From NCBI GenBank assembly GCA_029465975.1, contig CM055753.1:8028821-8092820 (forward strand): a DNA stretch of 64,000 nt, read 5' to 3'. Position 1 is the stretch's first letter. Each line of letters starts with the position of its first letter. Below the pieces are notes generated by a model. The model was not told the origin of the DNA, ran no database searches, and worked only from the letters and a program-made list of their open reading frames with translations. This stretch comes from Dallia pectoralis (Eukaryota; Chordata; Actinopteri; Esociformes; Umbridae). Both the position numbers and the translations under genes were made by a program. Positions 47,612-60,299 of this stretch are shown piece by piece.

Positions 47612-50600
47612 AGTGAGTGTTATTTTAAAAATATAGCTAGTGCATTTTGTTTTTAAATAATAAATAACCATGTGTTAATGCAGCGCAGCAAAAAAAACGA
47701 CGTTTTATATATATACGGTTAGTAATGCCATTCATTGCTATCTATCTAGCTAAGTAACGTTAGCCGATTAGCATACCGTAGCACGACAGTTTACAGTCGT
47801 TTAGCAACAGTAACCATATTTCAAAACAGCGACGTTATTTAATGCACACGTGTAGGAGTAATGCGCAGTTGTTACTTTTCATACCAAGGTCATGTAGTTG
47901 CGTTCTCTTTTAAAATATGTTCACTTAGTTAGACGCCTTGACACAATATCTAGCTGGCTAACCCAGGCTAGTTTGAAATTAGCCAGGTAGCTACATGTAG
48001 CAAGTTACCGTTGCCCCCGTACTAGTTCAACGGGGAAAGCTTAGCTGGCTATATCTTTAGCCGGATTTCATAGCTGTGTAAAGCGACATGCACTATTGTC
48101 CTAAGCACCACATGCTAAATAGCTGTATGCATCACACCATATGGCTAGATTTATCCACAGCGATTCACTGACTGAGTGTAATGACGACGTCTGTGTTATG
48201 CAACACTACAATATCAAACCCTAGACACACCTATGCTTGCATGTACCCTTGTTATATCTGATTCCAATTCATTAATTCGGCATTCAAGGTTTTCAAGCAG
48301 AATATAATAACTGTGGTGGTTTACATTGATGTTTGCAACGTTCATTACAATTCATTGTGAATGTGTTATGGTGGTGGTGCTTTTCCTTTATGGCACCGAA
48401 TCTCCTCTGCACTTCTCCTTCTGTAGTGGATCGTGGGTCTAAGCGCAGGCAGGTGAAGCCTCTGACCGCCTCGCTGCTGGACGCCTTAGATTACGACAGC
48501 TCCGACGACAGCGATTTCGAAGTTGGAGACGCAGATGCCTCAGGTAACCAAACAGTTATAGGGGTTATTTTCCATCCACATCCTGTCCTTATTGCACCCT
48601 TTACAGCAGTTAGAGCGTCTGACCAGTAACCAAAATGCTGTCAGATCAAATCCCTGAGCACAGGGTATTAAGGTAAGGTGTGTATACAGAAGAACACCAT
48701 TATGTCTGTTATGTTGCAGTCCGCATTATGATAAGCTCAAATAAGGACATGGAAACAACCATATATCATTACGTGAAGTCTTGAAAGTCACTTGATGTGG
48801 AAATGTTCTCAATGTCTTTATGTAGTCACAAAAAAACATCAAGGACTATGACCAAAAAATTACAAGTCCAAAGTTGCGAATTTTCTGGACCGTGACAATA
48901 CATTTTTAGCATAAAACAAAAAAGCATTGAGACAGGCAAGAATCTGATTTATCAAAGAGGTAATATACAAATATAATGACTATCAAATTAGTTTAGGTAC
49001 TGCGCAAAATATATATATATAATATTGTGGGAAAAGTCTTCAAGTAGACATTTTTACTTACTAATTTTTATGTCGTTTTCATACAGTCATGTAAAAAAGT
49101 AATTACATCTCATGGAAAGTTGGCTTTTAGACATATGGATATTTAATCTTCAACTCCGCCCGCAACATTTGGATTTGATTGAAATTTGAGTTCGCCATTC
49201 TATAACCTGCCAATATTGTGGCTTTTTTTGTGCGGATCATTGTCTTGTTGCAAGATCCATGTTCGTTTCTGCTTTGTGACAGATGGCCTCATATTCTCCT
49301 CATTTTTGCCAGGCCCTGAGGCAGCAAATCAATCCTAACCCAGAATACATCTGCCTCCATGTTTTACGGTTGGACTGAGGTGTTTCTGTGAACAGGCAGT
49401 GTTTTATTCTTGGCAAACATGGATTCTTGCATTGCCGCCAAACAACTCTACCTTGGACATCTGTCCAGAGCACATTGTTCCAATCGTTTTCAATTTCTCC
49501 AAGTGTTGTCAGGCAAACGTCAATTATATTTTAGTTTTTGAGCAGAGGCTTTCTCCCTGACCTCCCACGTGGTTCTGGTTTATGCCGTGTCTTTGACAGT
49601 TGACTCAAGCACTTCTATATTGATTGTGGCAATAGTGGCATGTAGATCCCGTTTACTTTACGCCCAGGTTTCTCTAGACTTTAATGAGCATAATTTGTTC
49701 AATTTTGGGCAGAATTTTTCCCGGGATGTTCTGTAAAGTGGTCTTTTTCTACATTTGGTCATGATCCGTTGAGCAGATGTACTTGGAATTGCTCAGACAT
49801 GGCTCCGATACTGATGAGGATCAATAATCTTTCTTTAGAGGTCCTCGGATAGGTCCTTTAACATGAAAGATTACAATGTTTTGTATCTTTTGTGTAAAGC
49901 TGGACAGTGGATTATTGCCAATATATGTCTCAATCGTCTTGTCGATGTGTCTCTTGTCCCCCCCCCCCCTAGGGTCAGAGGGCAGCGCCATCGGAAGTGA
50001 TGAGGAGGAAGAAGAGGTGTCCAAGGTGCACAGCGCCGCGGACGCCTCTGACAACGACAGCGACTCGGACAACATTGGCTCTGTGGACGAGGCCATCGAT
50101 GAGGAAGAGGCCAAGAAGCTGAATGCGGGAGACACACCAACCGAGGACAACGAGATGACGAAAGATCAGCCACCTGCCCTGGAAACCACAACCACCACCT
50201 CGAAAAACCCATCTCCACTGGGTGGGTCGAGGAACCGTCGGAGACGGGATGAAAAGGTCTTGGACATGGAAGCCGGCAGTGGAGGGAGTGGATGCAGCAC
50301 AGGTAAGCTTGTTTTATCAGACTTTTATTCCGTCGACTTGTCAAAGCTTGAGGACGCATTTTAGTTTAATCTCGACCGTCTGTCCCCAGGAAGTGGTAAC
50401 ACAGACGACGCCGGAGTACCGACCGCCGCCACGCAAGAGCCCAAGAAGTGGAACCTGCGTCGGAACCGACCCATGCTGGACTTCACCACCATGGAGGAGT
50501 TCAACGAGATGGACGACTATGACAGCGAAGACGACAACGACTGGAGGCCCACGGCCGGCAAGAAGAAAGGCAAGATGGCCGCCGCCCTCAAAGGAGGAGA

Positions 50601-52143
50601 AGAGGATGAGGAAGACGATGACGGAGGAAGCGGCAGCGACGACGACAACCAGGAGGACGAAGACGATGATAGCGGTGGGGGGAGCTGCAGTGACAGTGAC
50701 GAAGAGGTGAAGAAACCCAAGAAGAAAGTGAAAAGCAGCAGTGCTTTCGATGAAGAACTCACCAATGACAGCATGTCCCAGGGGAAAAGCAACGAGGTAA
50801 ACGCCACCTTTATTATATTCTTCTCACTGTCACGTGCTGTAGTTGGCAAACCCCGTTAAGCCCTCAGAAGTTAGGCCAGATGTATGGATTCAGGGCCAGA
50901 TATGGCCTGCGGTGGGGCCCGAAATGGCCCTCAGACAAAATGACCTTATCCCCGTTTTGGAAGATTTGTTTGGTGAAAGTTGTTAGAGAAGTTTGAAGCC
51001 CAACACAATGATACTATGTGCCACAGAGTTAGCGTCCACTGTGATCCAACAAGGAGATTCGATGATATCAACAGAAAAAAACCACAGGGACTTTTTACAG
51101 AGCAGCTCAATGTTAATCTACTTAGCTTGGAGTCCATCACCATGAATGGGATTTAGAAATCAGCTATCTATCAATCTGTGGTGTGGGGAGAGGGGTTATT
51201 GTAAGAGGCTTTGGTCTCTGTTTTCACCACAGTATTTGTTGTTCTACGTCAGTTATATTGATATATTAAATGTATAAAATTATAATATAAATAAATTAAA
51301 TTATATATAAATGTATATATTTTTGCACAGATTCACACAGTCACCTTAAAAAAAACCACAACTCTTGATGAAGATAAGCAAGAATTGCTGTGTGAAATTA
51401 ACACAGGTTACAAGGTCTATTGGCATTTTTATCTTTCTTTGTTAATGTTACGGCCTTCTAGGCTTTGAGGGGCTCGAAAAATGTGGCGACTGTTTACACG
51501 CTGTGCTGTAATTTTGAAATGGTCACAAAGTGATTGTATCCTTTTAAATCCAAAGAGCTGGAATGCAGACGCATACGGCGCCAGGAAGCTCACTACTTCA
51601 GAGCCACTCAACCCACACAATCACAAAAAAACAAAGAAACTATTGACACCCATTAATGACTCTCGTCATATATAGTCAACTTCAGCCAATCTGACAAACA
51701 TGATAATGCTATATTAATCAGTGTTTACCAGTGGTAACGGCTGTAAAACAAGACTCTGTGACAGTTGACAATGCACCATAAGCTCACTCCACCACTTGCT
51801 TGAAAAGGGCCTCGTGAGAGTTTGTACCTAGTATGGGACCAGGAAAAGTCTCAGTGAAGTAGATTAAACTGTTAGCAACAGGTTTTCTTCTTCACGTATC
51901 GTAAGATTGTATGTGCAAAAAAGACTGCGTGTAAGCTTGCCTCTATACGTGTGCAATCAAAAATATTCACCATGCCTTTCTGCCTCTCTACCCAGGATGC
52001 TCTGCTGGAACGCGCCCAGACGTGGAGCGCCTCAGCCCAGAGGATGGAGCACATCCTGATCTGCTGCGTGTGTCTGGGGGACAACAGCGAGGACGCCGAC
52101 GAGATCATCCAGTGTGACAACTGTGGCGTGACCGTCCATGAAG
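47612..52143 (+). CDS. phf14: PHF14 (PHD finger protein 14), first five exons, 3' truncated by the window
   Basis: PHF14 is a nuclear multi-PHD protein that reads histone H3 and acts in transcriptional repression. The start codon is split: A at 47612 (followed by GTGAGTG) joins TG at 48427. Coding exons are 48427-48543, 49973-50302, 50390-50796 and 51996-52143, all in frame with GT-AG borders, giving 334 aa plus one base. The protein begins MDRGSKRRQVKPLTASLLDA and contains LDYDSSDDSDFEVGDA, then an acidic Ser/Glu/Asp region (40-150). The conserved PKKWNLRRNRPMLDF and MDDYDSEDDNDWRP, a second acidic run and Lys-rich block, and DEELTNDSMSQGKSNE follow. The first zinc-binding half of PHD1 comes last (CCVCLGDNSEDADEIIQCDN then CGVTVHEG). 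The low-complexity exon 3 differs strongly from human. The next exon, expected to begin CYGVDG, was not found up to 64000. Confidence 0.95.
48599..48680 (+). mobile_element. tRNA-derived SINE fragment in PHF14 intron 2
   Basis: GCAGTTAGAGCGTCTGACCA (A-box region of a tRNA-like head) is followed by GTAACCAAAATGCTG and AGATCAAATCCCTGAGC (B-box region). This is the layout of tRNA-Lys-like SINE heads in salmoniform-type fish. The 3' body is missing or unrecognisable. Confidence 0.6.
49085..49870 (-). mobile_element. Decayed DNA-transposon copy in PHF14 intron 2
   Basis: The left end CAGTCATGTAAAAAAGTAATT resembles the terminus of a fish Tc1/mariner-like family. The interior shows phrases such as TCCATGTTTTACGGTTGGAC and GATGGCCTCATATTCTCCTC, which recall antisense transposase remnants in fish genomes. 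There is no open frame, and the right terminus is not identified. Recognition is from memory. Confidence 0.45.
50797..51995 (+). other. PHF14 intron 4
   Basis: Bounded by GTAAAC at 50797 and CCCAG at 51991-51995. AT-rich with a TATATAAAT-rich block near 51240-51320. No gene is recognised in it. Confidence 0.85.
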
Positions 52144-52315
52144 GTAAGCGGAGGAGGATGCCGAGAAAATAAACACAGGCGATAGTTTGGGATATATGTG
52201 TATGCACACAGGAGGTTGTGTTCATGAGCATTTCTCCGGTTGCCGAGATAATCTATTTACCTGATTGGTCTGGTATATGGAGAAGCTGCACTTACTACAC
52301 ACGGGACAATAGACG

Positions 52316-52505
52316 GTGTGTCGGCCGGCCTACACAGACGCGTCGGCCGGCCTACACAGACGCGTCGGCCGGCCTACACAGACGCGTCGGCCGGCCTACA
52401 CAGACACGTCGGCCGGCCTCCACAGACGCGTCGGCCGGCCTACAAAGACGCGTCGGCCGGCCTACACAGACGCGTCGGCCGGCCTACACAGACGCGTCAG
52501 GCTCA
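52316..52505. repeat. 22-bp CpG-rich minisatellite (about 8 units)
   Basis: Units GTCGGCCGGCCTACACAGAC plus GC, nearly identical, each containing GGCCGGCC and ACGCGT palindromes and four to five CpGs. It is strikingly CpG-dense against an AT-rich intron. Confidence 0.95.
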
Positions 52506-53270
52506 ACTCCTGTTGGCTAATACAAATGGATTAAATTTATCATGATTCACTCTCTGGCTAAAGAAAGAAAATAAATGAAATTGAACTGGCTTCCTTGGAG
52601 AGAATATACCCTGGGAGGGGACCATGGGTTTGGGTGACTCAGAGTGAACCGGTCACAGGGGGCGGAGGGAGTTGTCGGACAATTGTAAATGCTCATTAAG
52701 CCGTACAAGCCTGAGAAAGATGATGACAGGTGGGAATTGTCTCTCTCTCTCCTTGACTCAACCCCTTAAGGACCAGACATATAGTGTGAGTAGTGTGGGG
52801 GCCCCCCTTCCAACTGATCAGACAGCTGTTCTTTTCTGAATGTGGACCCCTCTTGTAAAACACTTCCCAAACACACACTCACACAGACACAGCCATGAGT
52901 CTTCGGCCGACTGCCACCCCATGTGCCAGCTGTGCCACGTTACTAGGACTCCCGAGGGAGGAAGGGCTGGCCCACACGGCTGCCTCCCCGTCACAACTAC
53001 TAACCTGCAGCCAAGTGCAGCGACTCGGGAAGGTGAAACACACACCTGTCTCCATGCGCGCACACACACACACCTGTCTCCAGGTTCACACACTCACACC
53101 CTGTTCCCAGAGCACTCTTCTGTGTGTTTCTTTTGTTGTGTCCGTGTTGAGTTCTTCATTTAACCGGCTACATTGTTTATGAGCCACAACATACAATTTC
53201 TATCAGCAAGCGTCAACACCTGCAATTGATTTAAACGTTTAATTGGAATCTTTGTAACACACAGACTGGT

Positions 53271-53346
53271 GATTACCCCGTGTCCGACCCACCCCGTGTC
53301 CGACCCACCCCGTGCCCGACCCATCCCGTGCCCGACCCATCCCGTG
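53271..53346. repeat. 16-bp minisatellite (about 5 units)
   Basis: Tandem CCCGTGTCCGACCCAC / CCCGTGCCCGACCCAT units. Short and CpG-containing. Confidence 0.85.
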
Positions 53347-54030
53347 TCCGTTTTTTCGCCTCCAGAGAGGATGCTTGATACATAGCGTATTGCTGCTGGT
53401 TCATTCTCTGTGATCCTTTCTCTGGTGCACATTTCTCTATGATGTCACTGACTCCCACCGAGGAAAAGAAAGTGAGAGTGAAGACTTAGAGAGAGAGAAC
53501 GAGAGCGTTTTGAGGAAAAGATGAGAGATGAGCTGTCATCTTATCTGAATCCGGTGCAGGTCGCTGACTGTCTCGTCTCGCTGCTCCACTCCATCGCTCT
53601 TTGTTCTTCTTTCCGGAGTGTTGCACATTCCCGCATTCAGACAGACACACTCCTCCTTTCCTCCTTGGACTAGACCAGAAGAAGGATCGGGATGGAAGAT
53701 GAAAGGAGAAGATGCAAGAGGTCCATTGCAGAGAGGGGGGGAGAGATCAAACGCCTTGGTGAGGACTGAGCAGAGGTCGTCCGTACAGACAGATCCTGTA
53801 TCTCTCACTGCTCGGGACATTGAGTGTGTGTGTCAGTTGTCCCCCAGACCTCCATGAATCCTCAGGGACACCGGCTGATTTGTGAACTGGACCAGTGATT
53901 CAGTTCCAGAGGCTTAGAAATAGTTATTGGGCACACTGCAGATGTCTTTAAAACATTTGGGAACTGAAGGAATATGTTGCTGGAATATGTAGTCAGAGGT
54001 GTCTTTCCTGCTAATCAAGAGAGGTTGTGA

Positions 54031-54425
54031 AGCTATGCTATACATAATCACCATGACCAGTTAGAAGCTATGCTATACATAATCACCTTGACCAGCTAGA
54101 AGCTATGCTATACATAATCACCTAGACCAGCTAGAAGCTATGCTATACATAATCACCATGACCAGTTAGAAGCTATGCTATACATAATCACCATGACCAG
54201 CTAGAAGCTATGCTATACATAATCACCATGACCAGTTAGAAGCTATGCTATACATAATCACCATGACCAGTTAGAAGCTATGCTATACATAATCACCATG
54301 ACCAGTTAGAAGCTATGCTATACATAATCACCTTGACCAGCTAGAAGCTATGCTATACATAATCACCTTGACCAGCTAGAAGCTATGCTATACATAATCA
54401 CCTAGACCAGCTAGAAGCTATACAT
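54031..54425. repeat. 35-bp minisatellite (about 11 units)
   Basis: Units AGCTATGCTATACATAATCA plus CCATGACCAGTTAGA, with CCATG/CCTTG/CCTAG and GTTAGA/GCTAGA variants in a mosaic order. Confidence 0.95.
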
Positions 54426-54439
54426 ATACACTAAAATCA

Positions 54440-54800
54440 TCACACACGTCCCACAGATGCTTAATCAGAATGGGATCTGTGGAATTTGTGTCCCGTATGA
54501 CAGGGTGCCTTCCTCTGCTGAAAGAGGCCACTGCAGTCAGGAAATACCATTGAAACGCAATTGCAAGAGCGGATCTTGTCTGCAACAATGTTTAGGCAGG
54601 TGGCACGTGTCAAGTTGACGTCCACATGAACGCCCTGACACTGTGTTTCCAAGCAGAACATTACCCACGGTGCATCACGTCTCTCAGCCAGCTTGCCGTC
54701 GTCCCACCGTGCATTCTCGTGCCGTCACACTCCCAGGTAAACGAGGCACACGTACGCGGCCGTCCACGTGATGTAAATGCAAGCGGGACTAATCGATCTC
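54440..54800. mobile_element. Teleost interspersed repeat fragment (antisense transposase-like)
   Basis: Contains CCCACAGATGCTTAATCAGA, GCTGAAAGAGGCCACTGCAG, CTGCAACAATGTTTAGGCAG and CACGTGATGTAAATG, phrases I recall from an abundant fish DNA-transposon-derived repeat. Degenerate, with no open frame. Confidence 0.6.
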
Positions 54801-55480
54801 TATAACACGTTGCTGACACCACCACCATGCTTCAGTGGGGCCGGTGTTCTTTGGATGCTGCGTTGGGTTTATGCCAAATATTTGCAATTAGTTTGAACAG
54901 AACACAATGTTTTGCCTCGGTTTTTTTGGCATCCTTTAAATGGGATTTAATGTGGGCTTTCTTGCATGATGTATCTTTTTGCCACCCTACCAGTAAAACC
55001 AGATTTGTAGTGTTACTCATATTTTACCAGATGCATGTTACCCGTATTGGTCATGTTGCTCTGTTGTCATTGGTTTCCTGGTAGGTTCTCTGATTAGCCT
55101 CTTAGTTTTTCACTCATTTAGTTCAGAGTGACCACCTTTTAAGGTCAGGGTCTTGAGAACTTACTAATTATTGTTAATTACATTACTACTTGGTGCTCAT
55201 GGTTGATTATTTGCATTGCAATTCAAGAGCCAACAGAGGAAACTTACCGAAAATTCTAAAGTTCTCCTGAAATCATCGTATGAATCATGACAATTTAACA
55301 CAGGTGGAGTCCAATTATCTTGGTATGTGATTCGAAGGGTGATTGGTTATATCTGAGCTAATTTCGGAGTGTTAACGGGGGTGGAGACCTGTCCAATTAT
55401 TCTTTTTATATTTTCTAACAGCACCCAATATAAATCCCTTTGAAAGTTTGGAGTATGGTGTGCAGGTGACAGGCTGACAC
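54801..55480. mobile_element. Possible second decayed DNA-transposon fragment
   Basis: CCACCACCATGCTTCAGTGG near 54818 and ACAGGTGGAGTCCAATTATC near 55301 recall Tc1/mariner-type remnants in antisense orientation. Ends are not defined. Confidence 0.4.
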
Positions 55481-56794
55481 AACGGAATGGGAAAACATTA
55501 ATTTATGGCTGGACTTCCTACAGACTTAGGGGCACAGTGGCAGCTTGCCAGAGATTAAGAGGTTTGCGGGTTAAGCAGGCAGGCAGTGGGCACATAGCAC
55601 TACTGTAGGTGGTCGTCAGGTTGCAGACCTACATAAAACCAGATCAAGACAGCCGGTCTGGGACTGTTCCTGTCACTGCTATTATGAATATGGGTGCGTG
55701 GTTACACCACGGTTCTTTTTGCACTCTTAAGTGTCTCTGCGATGCTTGAATCCTTTCATCTGTGTACTGTTATTTGTGGGTTGAGGAAGTACTCAGATGT
55801 GTGTATTGAATTATGACTGACATCATTAACTGCTGCGCCATTAAGGAGACTCTCTTTCTCAATCTACTTTATGTCTTCTGGACGTCCTTAGTGCTAATTA
55901 TAGCTTTTTAGTAGAGACGACGTGGAATTGGCTGTTGTTTTTCTATCCCTTTTTTATGTCGACACATTTTGGTCTCAGCGTCGTAATGGTATCCGGTGTC
56001 ATTTTGAAACAGTGTGGCTGTTAAAATGCTCTCCCTTAATAAAGAACATCACGTCTTCATTAATAGGCCTCGAATGCGACCCAAATAGTCCCCTAGTTCC
56101 TACATAGCTGACGTACATTACATTGGAAATAGGTTGCCATTGGGGACATGGACGTGGTGCTTCCACCAATTAGTTCCCTTTGCTATTGATTTCACTCGTG
56201 CACTATCGAGTTCTGGACCGTAAATTTTATTATTTTCCCGAATGTTCGCAATTAATTTAGCCACTGCAGTTTGGGCTTATTTGTTTAAATGCATATTCAG
56301 TAGAAACAAATACGTGTTTCTTGTTGTTTTTGCAACGGACATCACATTTGGCAGTTCAGACTAATTAAGAAGCGTGTTGAGCTTCCTCAGCCTGGTTGGT
56401 TGATTGGTTGAGCGGTGAGTCTGAAACAACAAATTACAGCTTCAGAACAAAATAATAGGTTACAGGAAGTAACTCCACGTTAGACGTCCCTTTGTTCCCG
56501 TTCCTCGTCTTGTTCCTGTAACGCGGTGTGTGTCATTCTGCAGCTCGCCGAGATGGGTCCGTCTCTTTGACTCTTGCAGTGTCTCCGGTGTAGTGCGCAT
56601 CAGCTACCCATTTGGCCCCCAGGCACAAATCACATCTTCCAGTTCTTTCCATCCGTTCCCCTGCAGCGTTAGAGTGCCTCACCCCCTGAGCGGGCTCCTC
56701 TACGATGCCTTAACTTCCACCCATTATTAAATGCTTACTGATCTGTGAGGACATGATTATTTGTACCAACTGAAGAGACGGAGGCTTTTTATTA

Positions 56795-57774
56795 GTAACT
56801 ACTAGGGCCGGGAATTTATCAAAAAAAAATAACTAATTAATCACACAATCCTGTGATTACTCGCATTTTCCCCAAGTTGTTTGAAACACTGAAATAAATC
56901 AATTAACCCAATGAAGTATATTTTAAATACATTATTTTATGATAGTCTCTCCTGTGAACAATACAGAATAGTAATTCTTATCAAATATAGCAACTTTATA
57001 AACAAAGTGTTGAAGTGCAAGTTATATATTTAAACCCTGAATGTTATCAAAAAATACTGGATCATCTTGGCAATAGTCCAAATGAAATCAAACATTTTCA
57101 AAAACAAAATGACATAGTGTGAGGTGAAACCATCATTGTCAAAGAACTTAAGCCTATAGGCCAAAATAATTGCACTATATGTAAAGTTGCCAGATTAATT
57201 TTAAAGAAGTCTATAACAGCCTTTGTAATATGAATGACAAACAGAATGAAGTGAAATTAAGTTTGGTGATGTCGGGTTGGTTAGGGTCTCCATGAGAGTG
57301 ACGTTCTCTGCTTTCTCCAGCAGGTTATGTCTCAGAACAATTGTTTTAGAGGGTAGATTGTATGATGGGGATCCCAATGCAATTGGAATGATTTATTTCA
57401 GTCCCTCGTTTTCTACTGTGTTTATTGGGCGGCAGTTTCTATCTATTTATCTAAAACATCGGTTAACGGTTACTTGTTTGGACAAAAGCCCGATTAGGCG
57501 CACCGTACTGCAGTAACGCGGATTGGCGGATTGCAACATCAATAATGATCGGGTGTTTCTGTCCTATATACTCTCTAGTAACGTAAATAATGACCCTGTG
57601 TTTTGCTTTTATATGATAAAGTAAAGACGAGCTGCTTCTATGGTATTTGAATTCGGCTTTGCAAACCGAAACTTAATAGTGGTGCGTTAATTGCGTTAAA
57701 TTATTTTAACGCGTTAAACATTTGAAATTAACGCATCAGATTAACGCGTTAAATATCCCAGCCCTAGTAACTAC
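56795..57774. mobile_element. hAT-type non-autonomous element (MITE) with intact target duplication
   Basis: The 8-bp direct repeat GTAACTAC lies at 56795-56802 and 57767-57774. Between them (56803-57766, 964 bp) the ends are TAGGGCCGGGAATTTA and, reverse-complemented, TAGGGCTGGGATATTTA. Eight-bp duplications and TAGGG/CAGGG termini are hAT hallmarks. The right end is rich in TTAACGCGTTAA motifs. The longest interior frame (about 79 codons at 57277-57516) is not transposase-like. Confidence 0.82.
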
Positions 57775-58084
57775 CTGATCCTTTAGTTCATCTGCCACGT
57801 TAAAGCCCGTTTCTCCACCCGATTTCGTGATATCCAATTCAGGGCTAAGGCCTTGCTTCCCACCACATTCCACCGTCGTCGCGGGGCTCCCCTGGCTAAT
57901 CCATGGGACAGGGGCCCCAAGGCCCATTAAGGGCTGATTGCTTAGCAGACCCATGCTTGCAGTCTTTTGTATGTTCTCCATATGATCTCTCCCGCCCCGC
58001 ACCAGGAGAGTTAGCACATGAATATAGGTAAAGAGCCTAGCTCATCTCAAGGTGTTTTTCGTCAAGCTGTGACCTGAAGAGCGA

Positions 58085-58220
58085 TAATGCTCCAAGGGCA
58101 CCTCCTGAAGCCTCTGATAGGACCATAATGCTCCAAGAGCACCTCCTGAAGCCTCTGATAGGACCATAATGCTCCAAGAGCACCTCCTGAAGCTTCTGAT
58201 AGGACCATAATGCTCCAAAT
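58085..58220. repeat. 41-bp minisatellite (about 3.5 units)
   Basis: Units GCTCCAAGAGCACCTCCTGA, AGCCTCTGATAGGACCATAA, T, degenerating to the right. Confidence 0.9.
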
Positions 58221-60299
58221 GAACCTCATGAAGCCACTGGAAAGTGCTTTAATTCACCCCTTAATTGAATTAACCTAAGGGATGAGACTTGAGAAATATT
58301 GGCCCATTACTGGCATGGCCTATTCACTTCTCAATTAATGGTAACTATCACAGTGGGGCATTAACAAGTGCATAAAATCTTAGGCTGGTAATTTGGGTTA
58401 TATCCTGTGTGTCTGAGGACGACAAGTGCAGGTGAATGACTACGAGGAAACCTGTAGCTGTTTATTGGCGGTTTGTTTTAGAAATGCTGTTCCATTATCA
58501 GGCCTTTCTCCGATGACAACATTGAATTATATTTTATTTTTAAATTAGTCCACCGGAAGGTCCCTGTCTTCCTTTCGAAACAGGGTTGGAAAATCTAATT
58601 GAAATACAAAACGCTATTAAGCGTGAAAATAAAGTATTGTGCTTCTTCTTCCCTCATAACTGGAAAATGATTAATTATATGGTTTATTGGCCATGGGAAT
58701 GATTGCATTGTTTTTTCTAAAGGAATAGATGAACATTTCGCGTTTTGAGAGATCACACCCGGATCACGGTTATTAGAGTTTCCATGCGATGCTGCTGACT
58801 TAAAGGGAGACAGCGGCGGTTGTGTTTACTTCTCATCCATCTGAGAACACCTGCGTCTGTTTATCTCTATGTTATCTCCTTGATGGCCTGTTTTGGGTGC
58901 TGGCTCCGTTCATACCGAGTGCTTTTGAATAGGTCCACTTAATATTGGAACAGAAAGTGTTACCATTCATAGAGAAATGTAATTAAACTAAGCTGAAAAC
59001 TTAAATAGCATTGATCGCGAAAACTGGTTACTATAGCCTTTCTTATTTTGGGTATAGAAAAATGAATGTCACAGTATAGATAAATGACAACCACAGAGTA
59101 GGATCAGATAGTGATTAGCATTAAGGTATTACAGAAATAAATGTGTATATATGCGGTGTAAATATACCAATATGGAGTTATTGAACTGGATGTACAGACA
59201 ACAGTTCTCATACATTTTTTATTTATGTAGACATATTTTATTTATTGTGTCTAAATGCCCCAAATTTGAAATTTATAATATTGTTTTGTTTGAAATTGAA
59301 TGAAAATCGAAATTAGGTGTAATCATTGAACAATTTACTCCAAAGCAGCAAAGATTAAAAAAAATTGTAAATATTAATTATTATTTTTTTTTATTTGAAG
59401 GCAAAACAAATTATTGCTGTTTTGCTTTTTTGGTTCAATAAGTTTGTTTATTTGAAAGATGCCAGTTTAACCTTGAAATTGAATGAGAGCTGTGTTATCA
59501 TCAAAATCAGGGCTATATCATAATCACATGCTTTAAAATATAAAAAAATTGTGAGCGCATTTTTCACAACAGCGTGTTATGCGCCACGATGTGTTGCTTC
59601 ATTTGTTCAGTTGCCCAATCGTTAACTGGTCACTGGCTGAGATGAGATGGGCCTTGTTTGGTTGTTGCGCAGTTAGCAAGTAACTATCACATCCAATTGT
59701 TTGATGCTTTCACGCCCTAATCAAAATCAAACATGGAGGTCAGTGTTTCCCTGCTCTGTTTTATTTACTGTTGCGGCAGCATGCTCACGAATTGCCAGGC
59801 AGACGGGCGTGCGCGATAAGCTGCTCACAACGTGGAATACATTTTTTGATTTGAGGGGCGGGTTGTGGCACGAAATAATTGGATTTCATACACATGGGTA
59901 CCGCCAGGGCACGGTTTGGCAGCACACGGAGGACCAACAGCACATTAGACATCATGTTTTGGCTCATCAGTGTAGGCTACAGGTAATGTATATAATGGCC
60001 TACATTTCAACAACTTTAAAAAAGGTATTCTTTCAGGTTCGTAGGGCAAGGGAACTGAGGAAATCCAAACGGTAGGTCTGGCTGGGTGAGAGGCGTGGGG
60101 AGATGGACACTACGTTAGAGATGATTAGTATGACATGGCTGACAACCTGGAAACGGGAACTTATCCACACTCTGTCAACATAACGGATGGTTCCTTCACC
60201 AGTAAGAGGCCTGCCCATTGCTTTTCCCCGGATGCCGGAATGGGTAAAAGCACTCCAACACCTCGCATCAGCTTCGTATTAGGACGTGATGACACAGAA

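Noticed and set aside
52840..53182. Frame with CQLCHVTRTPE considered as the second half of the PHF14 PHD finger
   Set aside because: It lacks the expected CYGVDG start, the WFCDAC motif and a proper acceptor. Cysteine spacing does not fit PHD1.
57277..57516. 79-codon frame inside the hAT-type element as a transposase
   Set aside because: Too short, and it shows no hAT dimerisation or catalytic motif. The element is non-autonomous.
59701..60075. 124-codon plus-strand frame
   Set aside because: No recognisable domain and no splice-bounded homology. It may be an old transposon piece but I could not support that.
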